NCBI GenBank assembly: GCA_012719125.1
Contig: JAAYAY010000179.1
Location: forward strand, 1-64,000
Reading direction: 5' to 3'
From: Planctomycetaceae bacterium
GTDB taxonomy: Bacteria > Planctomycetota > Planctomycetia > Pirellulales > Thermoguttaceae
DNA: 64,000 nucleotides
Shown here one piece after another: positions 8,723 through 17,578 of the stretch (the first letter of the stretch is position 1; every line of letters starts with the position of its first letter). The notes below the pieces were generated by a model. That model was not told where the DNA came from and did not search any database. It saw only the letters and a program-made list of their open reading frames with translations. The translations under genes and the position numbers were made by a program.

Positions 8723-10693
8723 GTGCCGTCGAACCAAGCCAATCAAGGAAAGCGAACCTTCCGTGCGACACGCCAGCCCCGTTGGCCGGCTTTCCTGGCT
8801 GTAATCGCCCTAACTCTGCTTGTCTGCGGGGTTTTCCGGCCCATCGTGGGCTTCGAATTCGTCGACTTCGACACGAACGCCCATGTGGTCAAGAACCCTC
8901 ATATCCGGGGGCTGACCCTGGAAAACCTCACCCATATCCTCACTTCGCGGTGCGTCACCAGTTATTATCCGGTCCGCACGCTGACCTACGCCCTGGACTA
9001 TCAGATCTGGGGCTTGAATCCCGCAGGTTTCAAGCTGACCAACGGCCTCATTCATTTGGGGAACGTGCTCCTGCTCTTCTGGCTAGTGCTGCGTCTTTTG
9101 CGTCATCCAGCCGTCGCCGGCAGATCGGAGGCCGCGGCATTCGATGTATTAGTGGCAGCGGTTTCTGCCGCCTTGTTTGCCGTCCACCCCGTGGTTGTGG
9201 AACCTATGGCTTGGGTGCCCGGACGCGAAGAGTTGTTGATGACGTTCGGGGCCCTAGGGTGTTTCCATTTCTATCTCACGTCCCGCCGTTTGGATGGCCG
9301 TCTCGATCGGTCCCTTTCGCGGAAGGCAGCGTATATCGGTGCCGCCTTATGTTGCATTGCGGCATGCCTGAGCAACGCCGTGGGAGCGGTGATACCCCTT
9401 CTCATCACCGCCTGGGATGTTCTCTCGCTGCCCAGCCCTAAGCTGCGGAAGCTCCTGACCGGAGCATCCGTTCTCTGGCTGATCGCAGCCGCAACGATCC
9501 TGGGTAAGGGGCACTATGTCCCTGCCGACGCAACAGCCACCGTGCCGCGCGTGTTCTCTTACGAATGGTTGTTGATGATTGTGAGCGCGTATGGGCTGAA
9601 TCTCAAAACGGTTGTCTGGCCCGCCGAGCTGGGAATTCTCTATGAGTGGTTCCCATCTTATGGGTTCCGCAGAGGTGAGCTGATTCTCGGCGGGATTGCC
9701 ATCGTCGTCACGGCTGCTCTCCTCTGGATGCTGCGGCGTCGAACTGTGACTGTTTTCGGTCTGGTTTGGTTCGTTCTCGCATTAGGGCCTACGGCGCAGA
9801 TCATACCGCACCACATCGCCAGGGCGGATCGCTTCCTGTATCTGCCTCTGGTGGGGCTGGTTATCACCGCAGCGGCAGTCTTCGTGGCAATGGGTCGTAT
9901 CCTGAAACGATCCACTGCAAGTGCCGCGGTTGTCACGATCGGCCTCCTGGGCCTGCTCGTCGAAGCAACGGTCAGCACGAACCAGCTTCAAACGTGGCAG
10001 AACAGCTACACCATGTGGAAGAACTGCTTGCGAGTTTCTCCCAACAATCCCATGGCACATCGCTGCTTCGCAGAGATTCTCGCGAACCGCGGGCGATTCG
10101 ATCAGGCCATCCCCCATTACCACATGGCATTGCGAGTGGAGCCGGAAAGTGTCGTCACCCTCCACAGTTTTGCTTTGCGTCTGGCCACGTGCGAGGAGCA
10201 TCTCCGCGATTATCGCTTGGCGATCGAGTTTGCCCAACGCGGATGTGAGATCACAGCATGGAAGGACTCGGACCTTCGTCTCACGCTTGCAGTGGCTCAT
10301 GCGAGTTACGCGACCAACTTGGTCCGCCACGGGGATTACCGCCAGGCCATCAGCCATCTTAGCCGCGCGATGGAAGCAGATCCTGAGTACGACGTCGCGT
10401 ACTTAAACCTGGCCATGCTATTGGCCACGTGCAGCGACCCAGAACTTCGCCAACCCGATGAAGCGGTTACACTTGCCGAACGGGGCTGCGATCTGGCAGG
10501 ACAACCCGACTCCCGCAGGCTGAGCATTCTTGCCGCGGCCTATGCCGCGTCCGGGCGCTTCGACATGGCGATCACGACAACGGAAGCCGCGATCGCAACA
10601 GCTCATTCCTGCGAAGATCGAAGGCTACAAGAGTATCTCGAGGGCCAACTGAGTGCGTATCGGAAAGAGACTCTGTATCTTGAGGTTTTCTGA
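8723..10693 (+). CDS. TMTC-like GT-C membrane protein with TPRs (paralog 4 of 4)
   Basis: I place the start at GTG 8723, nine bases after GAGAGG, giving 656 residues; the frame is open far upstream, but that part overlaps paralog 3 and a dispersed repeat. GTG 8666 is an alternative. The first loop reads 'GFEFVDFDTNAHV' (D48 and D50 kept), followed by 'NPHIRGL', 'SYYPVRTL' and '[17 protein letters not shown]'. TPRs occupy about residues 430-640. A frameshift-free frame and conserved motifs say it is intact. Confidence 0.82.
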   Translation: MPSNQANQGKRTFRATRQPRWPAFLAVIALTLLVCGVFRPIVGFEFVDFDTNAHVVKNPHIRGLTLENLTHILTSRCVTSYYPVRTLTYALDYQIWGLNPAGFKLTNGLIHLGNVLLLFWLVLRLLRHPAVAGRSEAAAFDVLVAAVSAALFAVHPVVVEPMAWVPGREELLMTFGALGCFHFYLTSRRLDGRLDRSLSRKAAYIGAALCCIAACLSNAVGAVIPLLITAWDVLSLPSPKLRKLLTGASVLWLIAAATILGKGHYVPADATATVPRVFSYEWLLMIVSAYGLNLKTVVWPAELGILYEWFPSYGFRRGELILGGIAIVVTAALLWMLRRRTVTVFGLVWFVLALGPTAQIIPHHIARADRFLYLPLVGLVITAAAVFVAMGRILKRSTASAAVVTIGLLGLLVEATVSTNQLQTWQNSYTMWKNCLRVSPNNPMAHRCFAEILANRGRFDQAIPHYHMALRVEPESVVTLHSFALRLATCEEHLRDYRLAIEFAQRGCEITAWKDSDLRLTLAVAHASYATNLVRHGDYRQAISHLSRAMEADPEYDVAYLNLAMLLATCSDPELRQPDEAVTLAERGCDLAGQPDSRRLSILAAAYAASGRFDMAITTTEAAIATAHSCEDRRLQEYLEGQLSAYRKETLYLEVF

Positions 10694-10724
10694 TCGCCGA
10701 TCTGCAGCGGCGAGGACATGCTGA

Positions 10725-11027
10725 TACTTCCGGCGGGCGATCGCGCTGCGTCATGCCCATCCCGCCGTTCGCAGCGGCGACTATCACCAGGTCTACGCCC
10801 AGGACCGGCAATTTGCCTTCGTTCGCCGCAACGAGCAGGAGACTCTGCTCATTGTGCTCAACGCTTCCGACGATCCGGCGGAAGTCAGCGTGCCGGTTGG
10901 GACCCATATCCCGAACGGCGTCCACCCGCGGCCACTCTTCGGTGACCTCACGGTGGGCGCCGTTGGCGACGGCATGATCACGATCCGCCTTCCGGCACGT
11001 TCGGGTGGTGTGATGGGGAACAGGTAG
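10725..11027 (+). pseudogene. C-terminal remnant of a GH13 alpha-amylase-type glycoside hydrolase
   Basis: The frame opens directly after a TGA at 10722 and reads 'YFRRAIALRHAHPAVRSGDY', then 'FAFVRRNEQETLLIVLNASD' and a final beta-strand tail ending at TAG 11025-11027. This is the linker helix and C-terminal all-beta domain C of GH13 maltodextrin-acting enzymes; the catalytic barrel is absent and there is no start codon. It is therefore a gene stump left by deletion or rearrangement, wedged between the TMTC array and the DUF4838 gene. The identification rests on motif recognition only. Confidence 0.65.
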
Positions 11028-11069
11028 TGGGTCCGGGCCTTCGTGAGGTCCGTGGCCGCACTCGCCAAG

Positions 11070-13373
11070 TCACTCGCCGTCCTTCCCCTTTCGCACCAAG
11101 TAGATCCTATCGACGTAGACCGCCTGGACTTCGCCCGGACGTTTCGGCGGGGCGACCCAGATGTAGATCTGGCCGTTCAGTTCGTGAGTTCCCAGGTCGA
11201 ACACCCGGTAGTTGCCGTCGGAAACGTCGGCGATCGGCACGCTGAGATGGGATAGGCCTTTGCGGTTCTTCGAATCGTAGATGCCCATCGTCATGGCCGG
11301 GCCGTCGGCGGCGGTGGCCTCCACCCTAGCAACCACGAAGCACTGCCAGGGATTGCCGTAGGCCAAATCGTCGGAGAGGGGACAGCTCGTGGCCCACTCG
11401 TAATGGTCGCCGGGCATACGAATGGCCTTTCCGTCCGACGCCTTCGGGTCGTCGACCATATCGGCCCACTTGCCCGGTTCGGCCAACCGAAACTGGTTGT
11501 CCTGCAGGTCGATCCAGGCGTCGTCGGGCAGGCCGCGACAGGCTTCCGGCGGCGGCCCGACGGGGCGGAATCGCCGGCGGAGTCCCTCTTCATATTCGGA
11601 AAAGGGGCGTCCCTCGCGGTAGCTGCCCACCTTGAACTCCTTGGCCAGGCGAATGAACTCGTCGCAGGCCGCCACCGGATCCGCCGGTCCGAGGAATTCC
11701 TGCTGCTCGGCTCGTGCCGTACGCCGGAGCGCGTAGAAACGGCGCAGCCATACGTGATCGAGCGGCAGCCGCTCGCGGCGCACGCGCCGGGCCAGCACCG
11801 GATCGTCGGCCACGGCCTCGCCAGCCTTGGCGAAGAGCCGCGTCGCCCGGTTCAAGTCATCGAGGGTCAGATAGGAACTGGTGTCGCTCATGAAGCAGCG
11901 CAGGTAGACGCCCGACTTCTCGCCCGCGTCGTGGATTACGTCGAGGTACTCGCGGAGAAAGGGCGCTGCCGGTCCGTAGTAGCCTTTGAGGAATTCGTCG
12001 ATGAGGGCCTTTTCGTCGAGGGTCGGATTCCACATCAGGTGGGCCAGCAGCCAGGCTCGCAGGCGGACGAAATCGCCGATCGTGCTTTGGGCGTCGCCCT
12101 GCTCAAAAAGGCCGATGGTGTGGTTGTCGACGAAGTATCGCACGTTGGGCCCCAGCACCCGCATGTTGGGATGGGGTACGAGATAGTTGGAGAAGTTGGT
12201 CACGTAATCCCAGATGAAGAGCTGCGGCGCGATCTTGCTCCAGCCCTCGATATCGCGGCGGAACGCCTCGTTCTGGTCGCCCGCAGCGAGCGGCTGAACG
12301 AACGAGCATTCGATCGAGCAGAGCCGTACCACCACGTTCTTCCGCGGCTTGACCAGCTTGGGCGGCGTGCGGGTGTATTGATAGGCCAGGGTCTCCACGA
12401 GCACCTCGGGAAACTCCTTCTCGACCTCCTCGGCCACGGCGTTCACGAAGCGGATCAGCGGCCCGGAGGGTGAGCCTTCTTCCGCCTCCACGGCCCGGCA
12501 GGCCTGGCACTGGCACTGCCCGTGCCAGTCGTTCTGGCTGATCGAGATGAACCCGGCCCCCGGATCGGAACGCAACCGTTCCAGAACGACCTTGACCATC
12601 TCCTTACGCATCTCTTCGTTGGTCAGGCAAAGTTGCGAACGATCGGCCGTGCGTTTTCCGTTGATTTCGCTGTACCACTCGGGATGCGCTTCAAAGTACT
12701 TCGCCGGCGGCAGGAAGGGGAAGAACGTGTGCACAAAGCCGACGAACCGGTAGTGGCCGCCATACTCGTCCGACACGCCGTGGTGATGCCCGTTGAGTTT
12801 GAACCGGGCGGCCGTGACACCGTCGAAGACGTCGCGATAGAACGCCTCGCGGTATCGAAGCGGCGGGGCGTAACGCACGTCCAGCGGCGGGATCTCCAGC
12901 ACCGGCTTGTCGGGCACGAAGCCTTCTTGCGACGTCCACCAGCGGCAGCCGACCGCGTCTTCGAGAAACACGTAGACGGCATACAACGTTCCCCGAGGGC
13001 CCTGACCGGCCAGGATCAGGTTGTCGCCGACCGTCTTCATCACGATGCCGTCATAGCCGAGCGATTCCACGTCAAGGTCCGGGACAAGCTGTGCGAGTTG
13101 CCTGCAGGGCCCCACGACAATCATTGGTGTGCCGGACGGTACCTTGTCGTCGGCAACGATCGGCAATTCCACTCCGGTCACCTTCTGCAGGTGACTTTGC
13201 AGTTCGTTGGCCGCCGTGCTCACCGGCGAGGCGGGCTCTGAGGGAAGAACGATCACGAAGTTCGTCTTGCCCTGCGAAGCGAGGACCAGGTTCGCGGCCC
13301 TCGCCTGCGGGCTGATAAATGCCACCAGGAGCAACATCACCGCGGTCGTTCCAGCAATCCGATTCGAGTTCAT
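11070..13373 (-). CDS. Secreted DUF4838 domain protein (glycoside-hydrolase-like)
   Basis: The start at 13373 has GAGGTG just upstream on the minus strand and yields 767 residues with a signal peptide (about 1-26, ending in ARA). The N-terminal third has an alpha/beta domain with 'AANELQSHLQKVTG' as in GH20/GH67-type accessory domains. The DUF4838 part carries 'PEWYSEINGKR', 'QLCLTNEEMR', 'ISISQNDWHGQCQCQAC' and 'LAYQYTRTPPK'. The C-terminus is a beta-sandwich. DUF4838 proteins resemble alpha-glucuronidase-like barrels and are probably polysaccharide-active in the periplasm or outside. The substrate is unknown. Confidence 0.85.
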   Translation of the reverse strand: MNSNRIAGTTAVMLLLVAFISPQARAANLVLASQGKTNFVIVLPSEPASPVSTAANELQSHLQKVTGVELPIVADDKVPSGTPMIVVGPCRQLAQLVPDLDVESLGYDGIVMKTVGDNLILAGQGPRGTLYAVYVFLEDAVGCRWWTSQEGFVPDKPVLEIPPLDVRYAPPLRYREAFYRDVFDGVTAARFKLNGHHHGVSDEYGGHYRFVGFVHTFFPFLPPAKYFEAHPEWYSEINGKRTADRSQLCLTNEEMRKEMVKVVLERLRSDPGAGFISISQNDWHGQCQCQACRAVEAEEGSPSGPLIRFVNAVAEEVEKEFPEVLVETLAYQYTRTPPKLVKPRKNVVVRLCSIECSFVQPLAAGDQNEAFRRDIEGWSKIAPQLFIWDYVTNFSNYLVPHPNMRVLGPNVRYFVDNHTIGLFEQGDAQSTIGDFVRLRAWLLAHLMWNPTLDEKALIDEFLKGYYGPAAPFLREYLDVIHDAGEKSGVYLRCFMSDTSSYLTLDDLNRATRLFAKAGEAVADDPVLARRVRRERLPLDHVWLRRFYALRRTARAEQQEFLGPADPVAACDEFIRLAKEFKVGSYREGRPFSEYEEGLRRRFRPVGPPPEACRGLPDDAWIDLQDNQFRLAEPGKWADMVDDPKASDGKAIRMPGDHYEWATSCPLSDDLAYGNPWQCFVVARVEATAADGPAMTMGIYDSKNRKGLSHLSVPIADVSDGNYRVFDLGTHELNGQIYIWVAPPKRPGEVQAVYVDRIYLVRKGKDGE

Positions 13374-13584
13374 GGGGCACCTCATAGCAGGTGATATTCT
13401 TTGGGAGAGAGCCTCCGAGCAACGGCACACACAGCGGATACGTCTCCTGGCGATTCCGCTTCAGCGAATATACCGGCTTCCATGGTCAAACGAAAGGTCT
13501 TGCCATACGCCACCGTCTTGATGCACATGTCCCCAAAGCGTGCTTCTCATTCCCTTGTCAAGCGATCCTCCCACCCTCCAACGA

Positions 13585-15636
13585 TTACCGGTCGCAACCT
13601 ACTCCCAATTCGGTGAACTGTGCGGCCGCATTCAGGAAGTGGGCCGTCAGCCAGAACACGGTCCAATCCTCGGCGTATCCGCCGCGGAGGGCGAAGAGGT
13701 CGTCGACCCGGCCGCGTTGGGCGTAGTTGGTGTGCTGGGGCTGCTCGCCGTGGCTGCCGTAGGGGTCGATGAGTTGCCCGCAACTTCGGAACATGAGGAG
13801 GCCGATCTGCCGAAGCCGATCGTCGGCGAGAACCTGACCGAGGCGGTAGACGTCGGGTGCCATGAGCACGCCGTAGGCGTCGATGTGCTGGTTTTGGGGT
13901 GAGACAACGGTCCAGCCTCGCGTCTTGAAGGCATGGTTTCTCAGACGCCCGGGCGGCAAGTCGATGTCCCAGACAACCAGGTAGCTGAGCACGACGTCGC
14001 AGGCATGGCGGGCCCAATCGAGGAACCGCCGCTCGCCGGTCAATTCGTAGGCCGCCAGAAAGCCCTGGAAGGCGGCGTAGGCCCCCTCCTTGTCTTCGCA
14101 GCGGGCGTCGAGCGTGCCGCCCCAATAGGGCTCCCGCATCAGCAAGTGCCGCTCGGCATAGTGTTCCGCCGCCTTGACCGCCGCCCTGCGGTGCAGTTCA
14201 CTCTCGAACAGCTCGGCCGAAAGGCAGAGCGGTGCGATGAAAAACCCCTCGTCCGTGGATCGAGGGCGCCAATCATCGCGGAGGATTCGTTCGGAGTGGA
14301 AAACGGCCGCCTTTTTCAAGAATGCCTCCCACCGCGACGTATCCCGTCCGGCCTTGCGACCGACGCGGATCGCCCGGGCGACGTTCAACATCCCTTGTCC
14401 CTGGGAGAGCGGTTCGTGGCGCGACCAGGTCTTCTCGTCGTAGTTGTACCAGGTGTGGAAGCCACCCTCATAGAACTGGGCCGTGGAGAGGAAATCGAGC
14501 GACTTCTGCACCATGCCGGGAATCGCCGGATCATCCAGTTCGTCGGCGAGGACCTGCAACGCGTATCCGGGCGCCGCCGCCTGGCCGCACCAGCCCAGCA
14601 CGAAGAAGGGCCGATCCGGGAACTTCTTGAACCCGGCCGCGTCGCCCGCCTCGTGCCAACGGGTTTTGGCGAACCGGTATTTGGCCTCGGTGATCTCGGC
14701 GATCGTCGGAAACACGTTCACGTCGGTCGGTTGGAACCAGTCGATCGATGTCCACAAGGGGCGGCGGAAGCCGGAGCCTTCCCGATCGACGGGGTAGACC
14801 TCCAGTCGAAACGTCTTCTCGACGATCGTGCCGGGAGCGACATTCAGATAGGCGTCGTCGTAGGGCACGAAGCCCGGCTGGATCGCCTTGATCACGGCCT
14901 TCTTTCCGTTCGAAGCGCACGGTCCGGAAAGGAGCACCAACTCGGTGCCGCTGCCCGACGCGTCCGCGCCCAACGACCACCACTGATCGCGAAGATTGCC
15001 GCAAGGAACCGGAGCCGGCAGGCTGTGGAGGGCCGCACCCAGTCGGCGATCGCCGTCCGGCCATTCCAGCGAGGCAAAGGGCAACGGGTAGCGGTGCTCT
15101 TCGAACAGGGCCAGCGGCGTCTCTGGTGAGAAGACGGGCGTGCGCCCGCTCGCGGCGCCCGACGGGTTGCCATAGTAGAGGATCCCCGGCAGCAGCACCC
15201 GCCCCTTGGCCTGGGGAGCCAGCCAGCGGACGGCCAACGTCGTCTTCTCTGCGGCGCTGTCACCGTGCCACTCCCAGCGGCGAACGCACTCGACGGTCCG
15301 CCCGCGAGGCCGGTAGGCGTCGCGAAGCCGCCACGTGCCGCCGGCGGTTTCCAGTTTCCCCTGGAGGATCGTCCAAGGTCCTTCCTGAGAGACGCTCTCG
15401 GGATGAGCATGGCGCCAGCCGGCCGGCCAGCCGTCCTTCCACTCGGTCGCCAGGGACCAGAGGCCTTCGGAGGGGGAGGTGAGCAGTACGGCGTCGCCGG
15501 AGGTGACCTCAATGGCCGAGACGTGTCCATCCACTGAAGTGACACGAATCTGCGTGTCGGGGCCCTGGTCGGCGCTGATCGCGGGTGAGGCAAGCGCCGG
15601 CAGCAGAAGTGCAATCGAAAACGCAGTGAAACGCAC
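13585..15636 (-). CDS. Secreted six-hairpin glycosidase-like protein
   Basis: GTG 15636 is chosen because GGAGGA lies just upstream on the minus strand and because it places a signal peptide (FTAFSIALLLPALASPAIS) at the N-terminus of a 683-residue protein. The N-terminal half is beta-rich with many Trp and Gly residues; the C-terminal half (about 330-680) has helix-rich repeats such as 'TWYNYDEKTWSRHEPLSQGQ' and 'WARHACDVVLSYLVVWDID', suggestive of an (alpha/alpha)6 barrel. I do not recognise a named family. It lies 45 bases after the MarC-like gene and could share its transcript. A role in glycan breakdown is inferred. Confidence 0.7.
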   Translation of the reverse strand: MRFTAFSIALLLPALASPAISADQGPDTQIRVTSVDGHVSAIEVTSGDAVLLTSPSEGLWSLATEWKDGWPAGWRHAHPESVSQEGPWTILQGKLETAGGTWRLRDAYRPRGRTVECVRRWEWHGDSAAEKTTLAVRWLAPQAKGRVLLPGILYYGNPSGAASGRTPVFSPETPLALFEEHRYPLPFASLEWPDGDRRLGAALHSLPAPVPCGNLRDQWWSLGADASGSGTELVLLSGPCASNGKKAVIKAIQPGFVPYDDAYLNVAPGTIVEKTFRLEVYPVDREGSGFRRPLWTSIDWFQPTDVNVFPTIAEITEAKYRFAKTRWHEAGDAAGFKKFPDRPFFVLGWCGQAAAPGYALQVLADELDDPAIPGMVQKSLDFLSTAQFYEGGFHTWYNYDEKTWSRHEPLSQGQGMLNVARAIRVGRKAGRDTSRWEAFLKKAAVFHSERILRDDWRPRSTDEGFFIAPLCLSAELFESELHRRAAVKAAEHYAERHLLMREPYWGGTLDARCEDKEGAYAAFQGFLAAYELTGERRFLDWARHACDVVLSYLVVWDIDLPPGRLRNHAFKTRGWTVVSPQNQHIDAYGVLMAPDVYRLGQVLADDRLRQIGLLMFRSCGQLIDPYGSHGEQPQHTNYAQRGRVDDLFALRGGYAEDWTVFWLTAHFLNAAAQFTELGVGCDR

Positions 15637-15681
15637 GAGATCCTCCAGGATGAAACAGGTGTCTATCCGTGTCACTCTCCG

Positions 15682-16272
15682 TCAGAAGGTGGCCACGAAG
15701 TCGTGGAGGCCGCCGAGGAACATCTGGACGGCGACCGTGGTGAGCAGAATTCCCATCAATCGTTCGACGGCGTGAAGCCCGCGGCGTCCGAGCAGTCGGC
15801 TGAAGGAGGTCGCGAACACCAGGATCGCCCCGCTGGCCAGCCAGGCACTAAACAACGCGATCAGCCAGGAAAACCACCGTTCCGGCTCGCGGGCCATCAG
15901 GAGCAGCACGGTCGCCACGGCAGAAGGGCCGGCGATCAACGGTATTGCCAGGGGGACAATAAACGGCTCGCCCTCGACGTTGTCGGAGAAGACGTCGCCG
16001 GGACGTCCGAAGATCATCTTGATTGCGATCAGGAATAGAATCAGGCCGCCGGCGATGCTGAGGGCCGGCTCGGTGATGTGCAAGACGCTGAGCATCACCT
16101 GGCCGCCGAAAAGAAAGACCACCAACACGGCCAGAGCAATCGACAGCTCGCGCATGACTACCCATCGTGCTCTCTGCGAGGGCAAGTCGCCGAGAATCGT
16201 GACGAACAGCGGAACGTTTCCTATGGGATCCATAACCAGGAAGAGCAAGGTTGCCGCCGCCAGGATGGTCAT
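15682..16272 (-). CDS. MarC family integral membrane protein
   Basis: The start at 16272 gives 196 residues, the usual family length; the longer frame adds a hydrophilic, non-conserved extension. Six membrane helices are visible. The family motif 'LFLVMDPIGNVPLFV' is near residue 10, 'FGRPGDVFSDN' in the middle loop and 'VPLAIPLIAGPSAVATVLLL' after it. MarC/UPF0056 proteins are inner-membrane proteins of unresolved function; the old multiple-antibiotic-resistance label is not well supported. It is the first gene of a short minus-strand run. Confidence 0.88.
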   Translation of the reverse strand: MTILAAATLLFLVMDPIGNVPLFVTILGDLPSQRARWVVMRELSIALAVLVVFLFGGQVMLSVLHITEPALSIAGGLILFLIAIKMIFGRPGDVFSDNVEGEPFIVPLAIPLIAGPSAVATVLLLMAREPERWFSWLIALFSAWLASGAILVFATSFSRLLGRRGLHAVERLMGILLTTVAVQMFLGGLHDFVATF

Positions 16273-16493
16273 GAACAGGGCTCCGGGACCAAGAACAGGT
16301 GTCTGGTCAGTGTAACGCTCCCCCCACGGGCCAGCAACGAGTACGGGTATCTCCTTAACCGCGCAGGCTCGTGCCCGTGCCGGCCCCCGAGCGGCAACCG
16401 TGTGCTTGACCACCGGCCACGGGAATTCGCGTTATAATGCTGCCGTGCTCTCGCCTCGAAGAGCAGTGTGACTTGATTGTCCGGAGGCCACCC

Positions 16494-16859
16494 ATGCTGA
16501 GAACCCCACTCCTAGCCGTCGTCTGCATGCTCGTCGCTTCGATTCTGGGGGCGGCCGGCCAGTACCTCTACAAGGCCGGCACGGATCGAAGTCCCGACGG
16601 CGGGATTTCCATGTTTGTCAGTCCGTGGATTCTCGGCGGCATGGCCTGCTACGTGGCGGTCATGTTCCTGTTCACCCAAGCGTTCCGCGCCGGTGGAAGC
16701 GTGACGGTCCTCTACCCCGTCTACGCACTCACGTTCGTCTGGGCGGCGGTCCTCGGGCTGCTTCTGTTCGGTCAGCCGATCCGGCCGGTTCATCTGTTCG
16801 GCATGATCTTACTGATTTCGGGCATCTACCTGATGGGCATCGGGAATGCTGCCTCGTAG
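16494..16859 (+). CDS. Small four-helix DMT-superfamily (EmrE/ArnE-like) membrane protein
   Basis: ATG 16494 has GGAGG six bases upstream and gives 121 residues. Four membrane helices fill the protein. 'AAGQYLYKAG' near residues 18-27 and 'VLYPVYALTFVWAAVLG' resemble half-size EamA transporters such as the ArnE/ArnF flippase subunits and small multidrug pumps. The position at the head of phospholipid genes fits lipid-linked substrate translocation, but that is inference. The next gene starts 50 bases downstream in the same direction. Confidence 0.75.
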   Translation: MLRTPLLAVVCMLVASILGAAGQYLYKAGTDRSPDGGISMFVSPWILGGMACYVAVMFLFTQAFRAGGSVTVLYPVYALTFVWAAVLGLLLFGQPIRPVHLFGMILLISGIYLMGIGNAAS

Positions 16860-16909
16860 CGGGTGCGCACGGGCACCTACGGGCAGGTTGGCACAAGGGG
16901 AACCAATCG

Positions 16910-17575
16910 ATGACCGCGTACGAACCCGACTCTCGGCGTTCGATCGCCGACGTTCTCCGCAAGACGGCACACGGCAGCGTGGGGCTTTGTGTTCGCTGGA
17001 ACATCCATCCCGACGCCATCTCCTACGCCTCGGTGGCAGCGGCCGCGGCTGCGGGGGTCTGCTTCTGGCAGGCAGGTGCGGCGTCCTGGCTGCTCATCCC
17101 GGCGGCCGGCTTCTGCTATCTGCGACTATGGTGTAACATGCTCGACGGGATGGTGGCGCTGGCCTCGGGCAAGGCGAGCCGGCGAGGAGAGATCCTCAAC
17201 GAGATTCCGGACCGGGTCTCCGACGTGGCCATCTTCGTGGGCACCGCCCACAGCGGCTTGTGCCACGTGCTGGGCGGTTACTGGGTGGCGATCTTCGCCG
17301 TGTTCGTGGCCTACATCGGCACCTTCGGCCAGGCCATGGGCACCGGGCGCCAGTTCGGGGGACTGATGAGCAAGCCGTGGAGAATGGTTGCCCTGCACGT
17401 CGGCGCCTGGATGACTCTGGCCGCCGTCTGGTGGAATGAGGGACAGATAGAATTCAGCGGGCTGACGATCCTCGACTGGACATTCCTGGCAATCATTATC
17501 GGATCGCTGCAAACGATCGCCGTTCGCCTTGGCCGAATCGTGAAGAATCTGAACACGGAATCCGCCGCGAGCTGA
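16910..17575 (+). CDS. CDP-alcohol phosphatidyltransferase family membrane protein
   Basis: The ATG at 16910 follows AAGGGGAA and gives 221 residues with about six membrane helices. The CDP-alcohol signature DxxDGxxAR...GxxxDxxxD is present in altered form: N76-M-L-D79-G80-M-V-A83-L, then G93-EIL-N97-EIP-D101. Two of the four canonical acids are Asn and the Arg is Leu. The spacing of eight residues between the two halves is exact. I recall a bacterial subfamily with this N..DG/NE.PDR pattern. It probably transfers a phospho-alcohol group from a CDP-activated donor. CdsA, which makes CDP-diacylglycerol, starts three bases after its stop. Confidence 0.85.
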   Translation: MTAYEPDSRRSIADVLRKTAHGSVGLCVRWNIHPDAISYASVAAAAAAGVCFWQAGAASWLLIPAAGFCYLRLWCNMLDGMVALASGKASRRGEILNEIPDRVSDVAIFVGTAHSGLCHVLGGYWVAIFAVFVAYIGTFGQAMGTGRQFGGLMSKPWRMVALHVGAWMTLAAVWWNEGQIEFSGLTILDWTFLAIIIGSLQTIAVRLGRIVKNLNTESAAS

Positions 17576-17578
17576 ACT

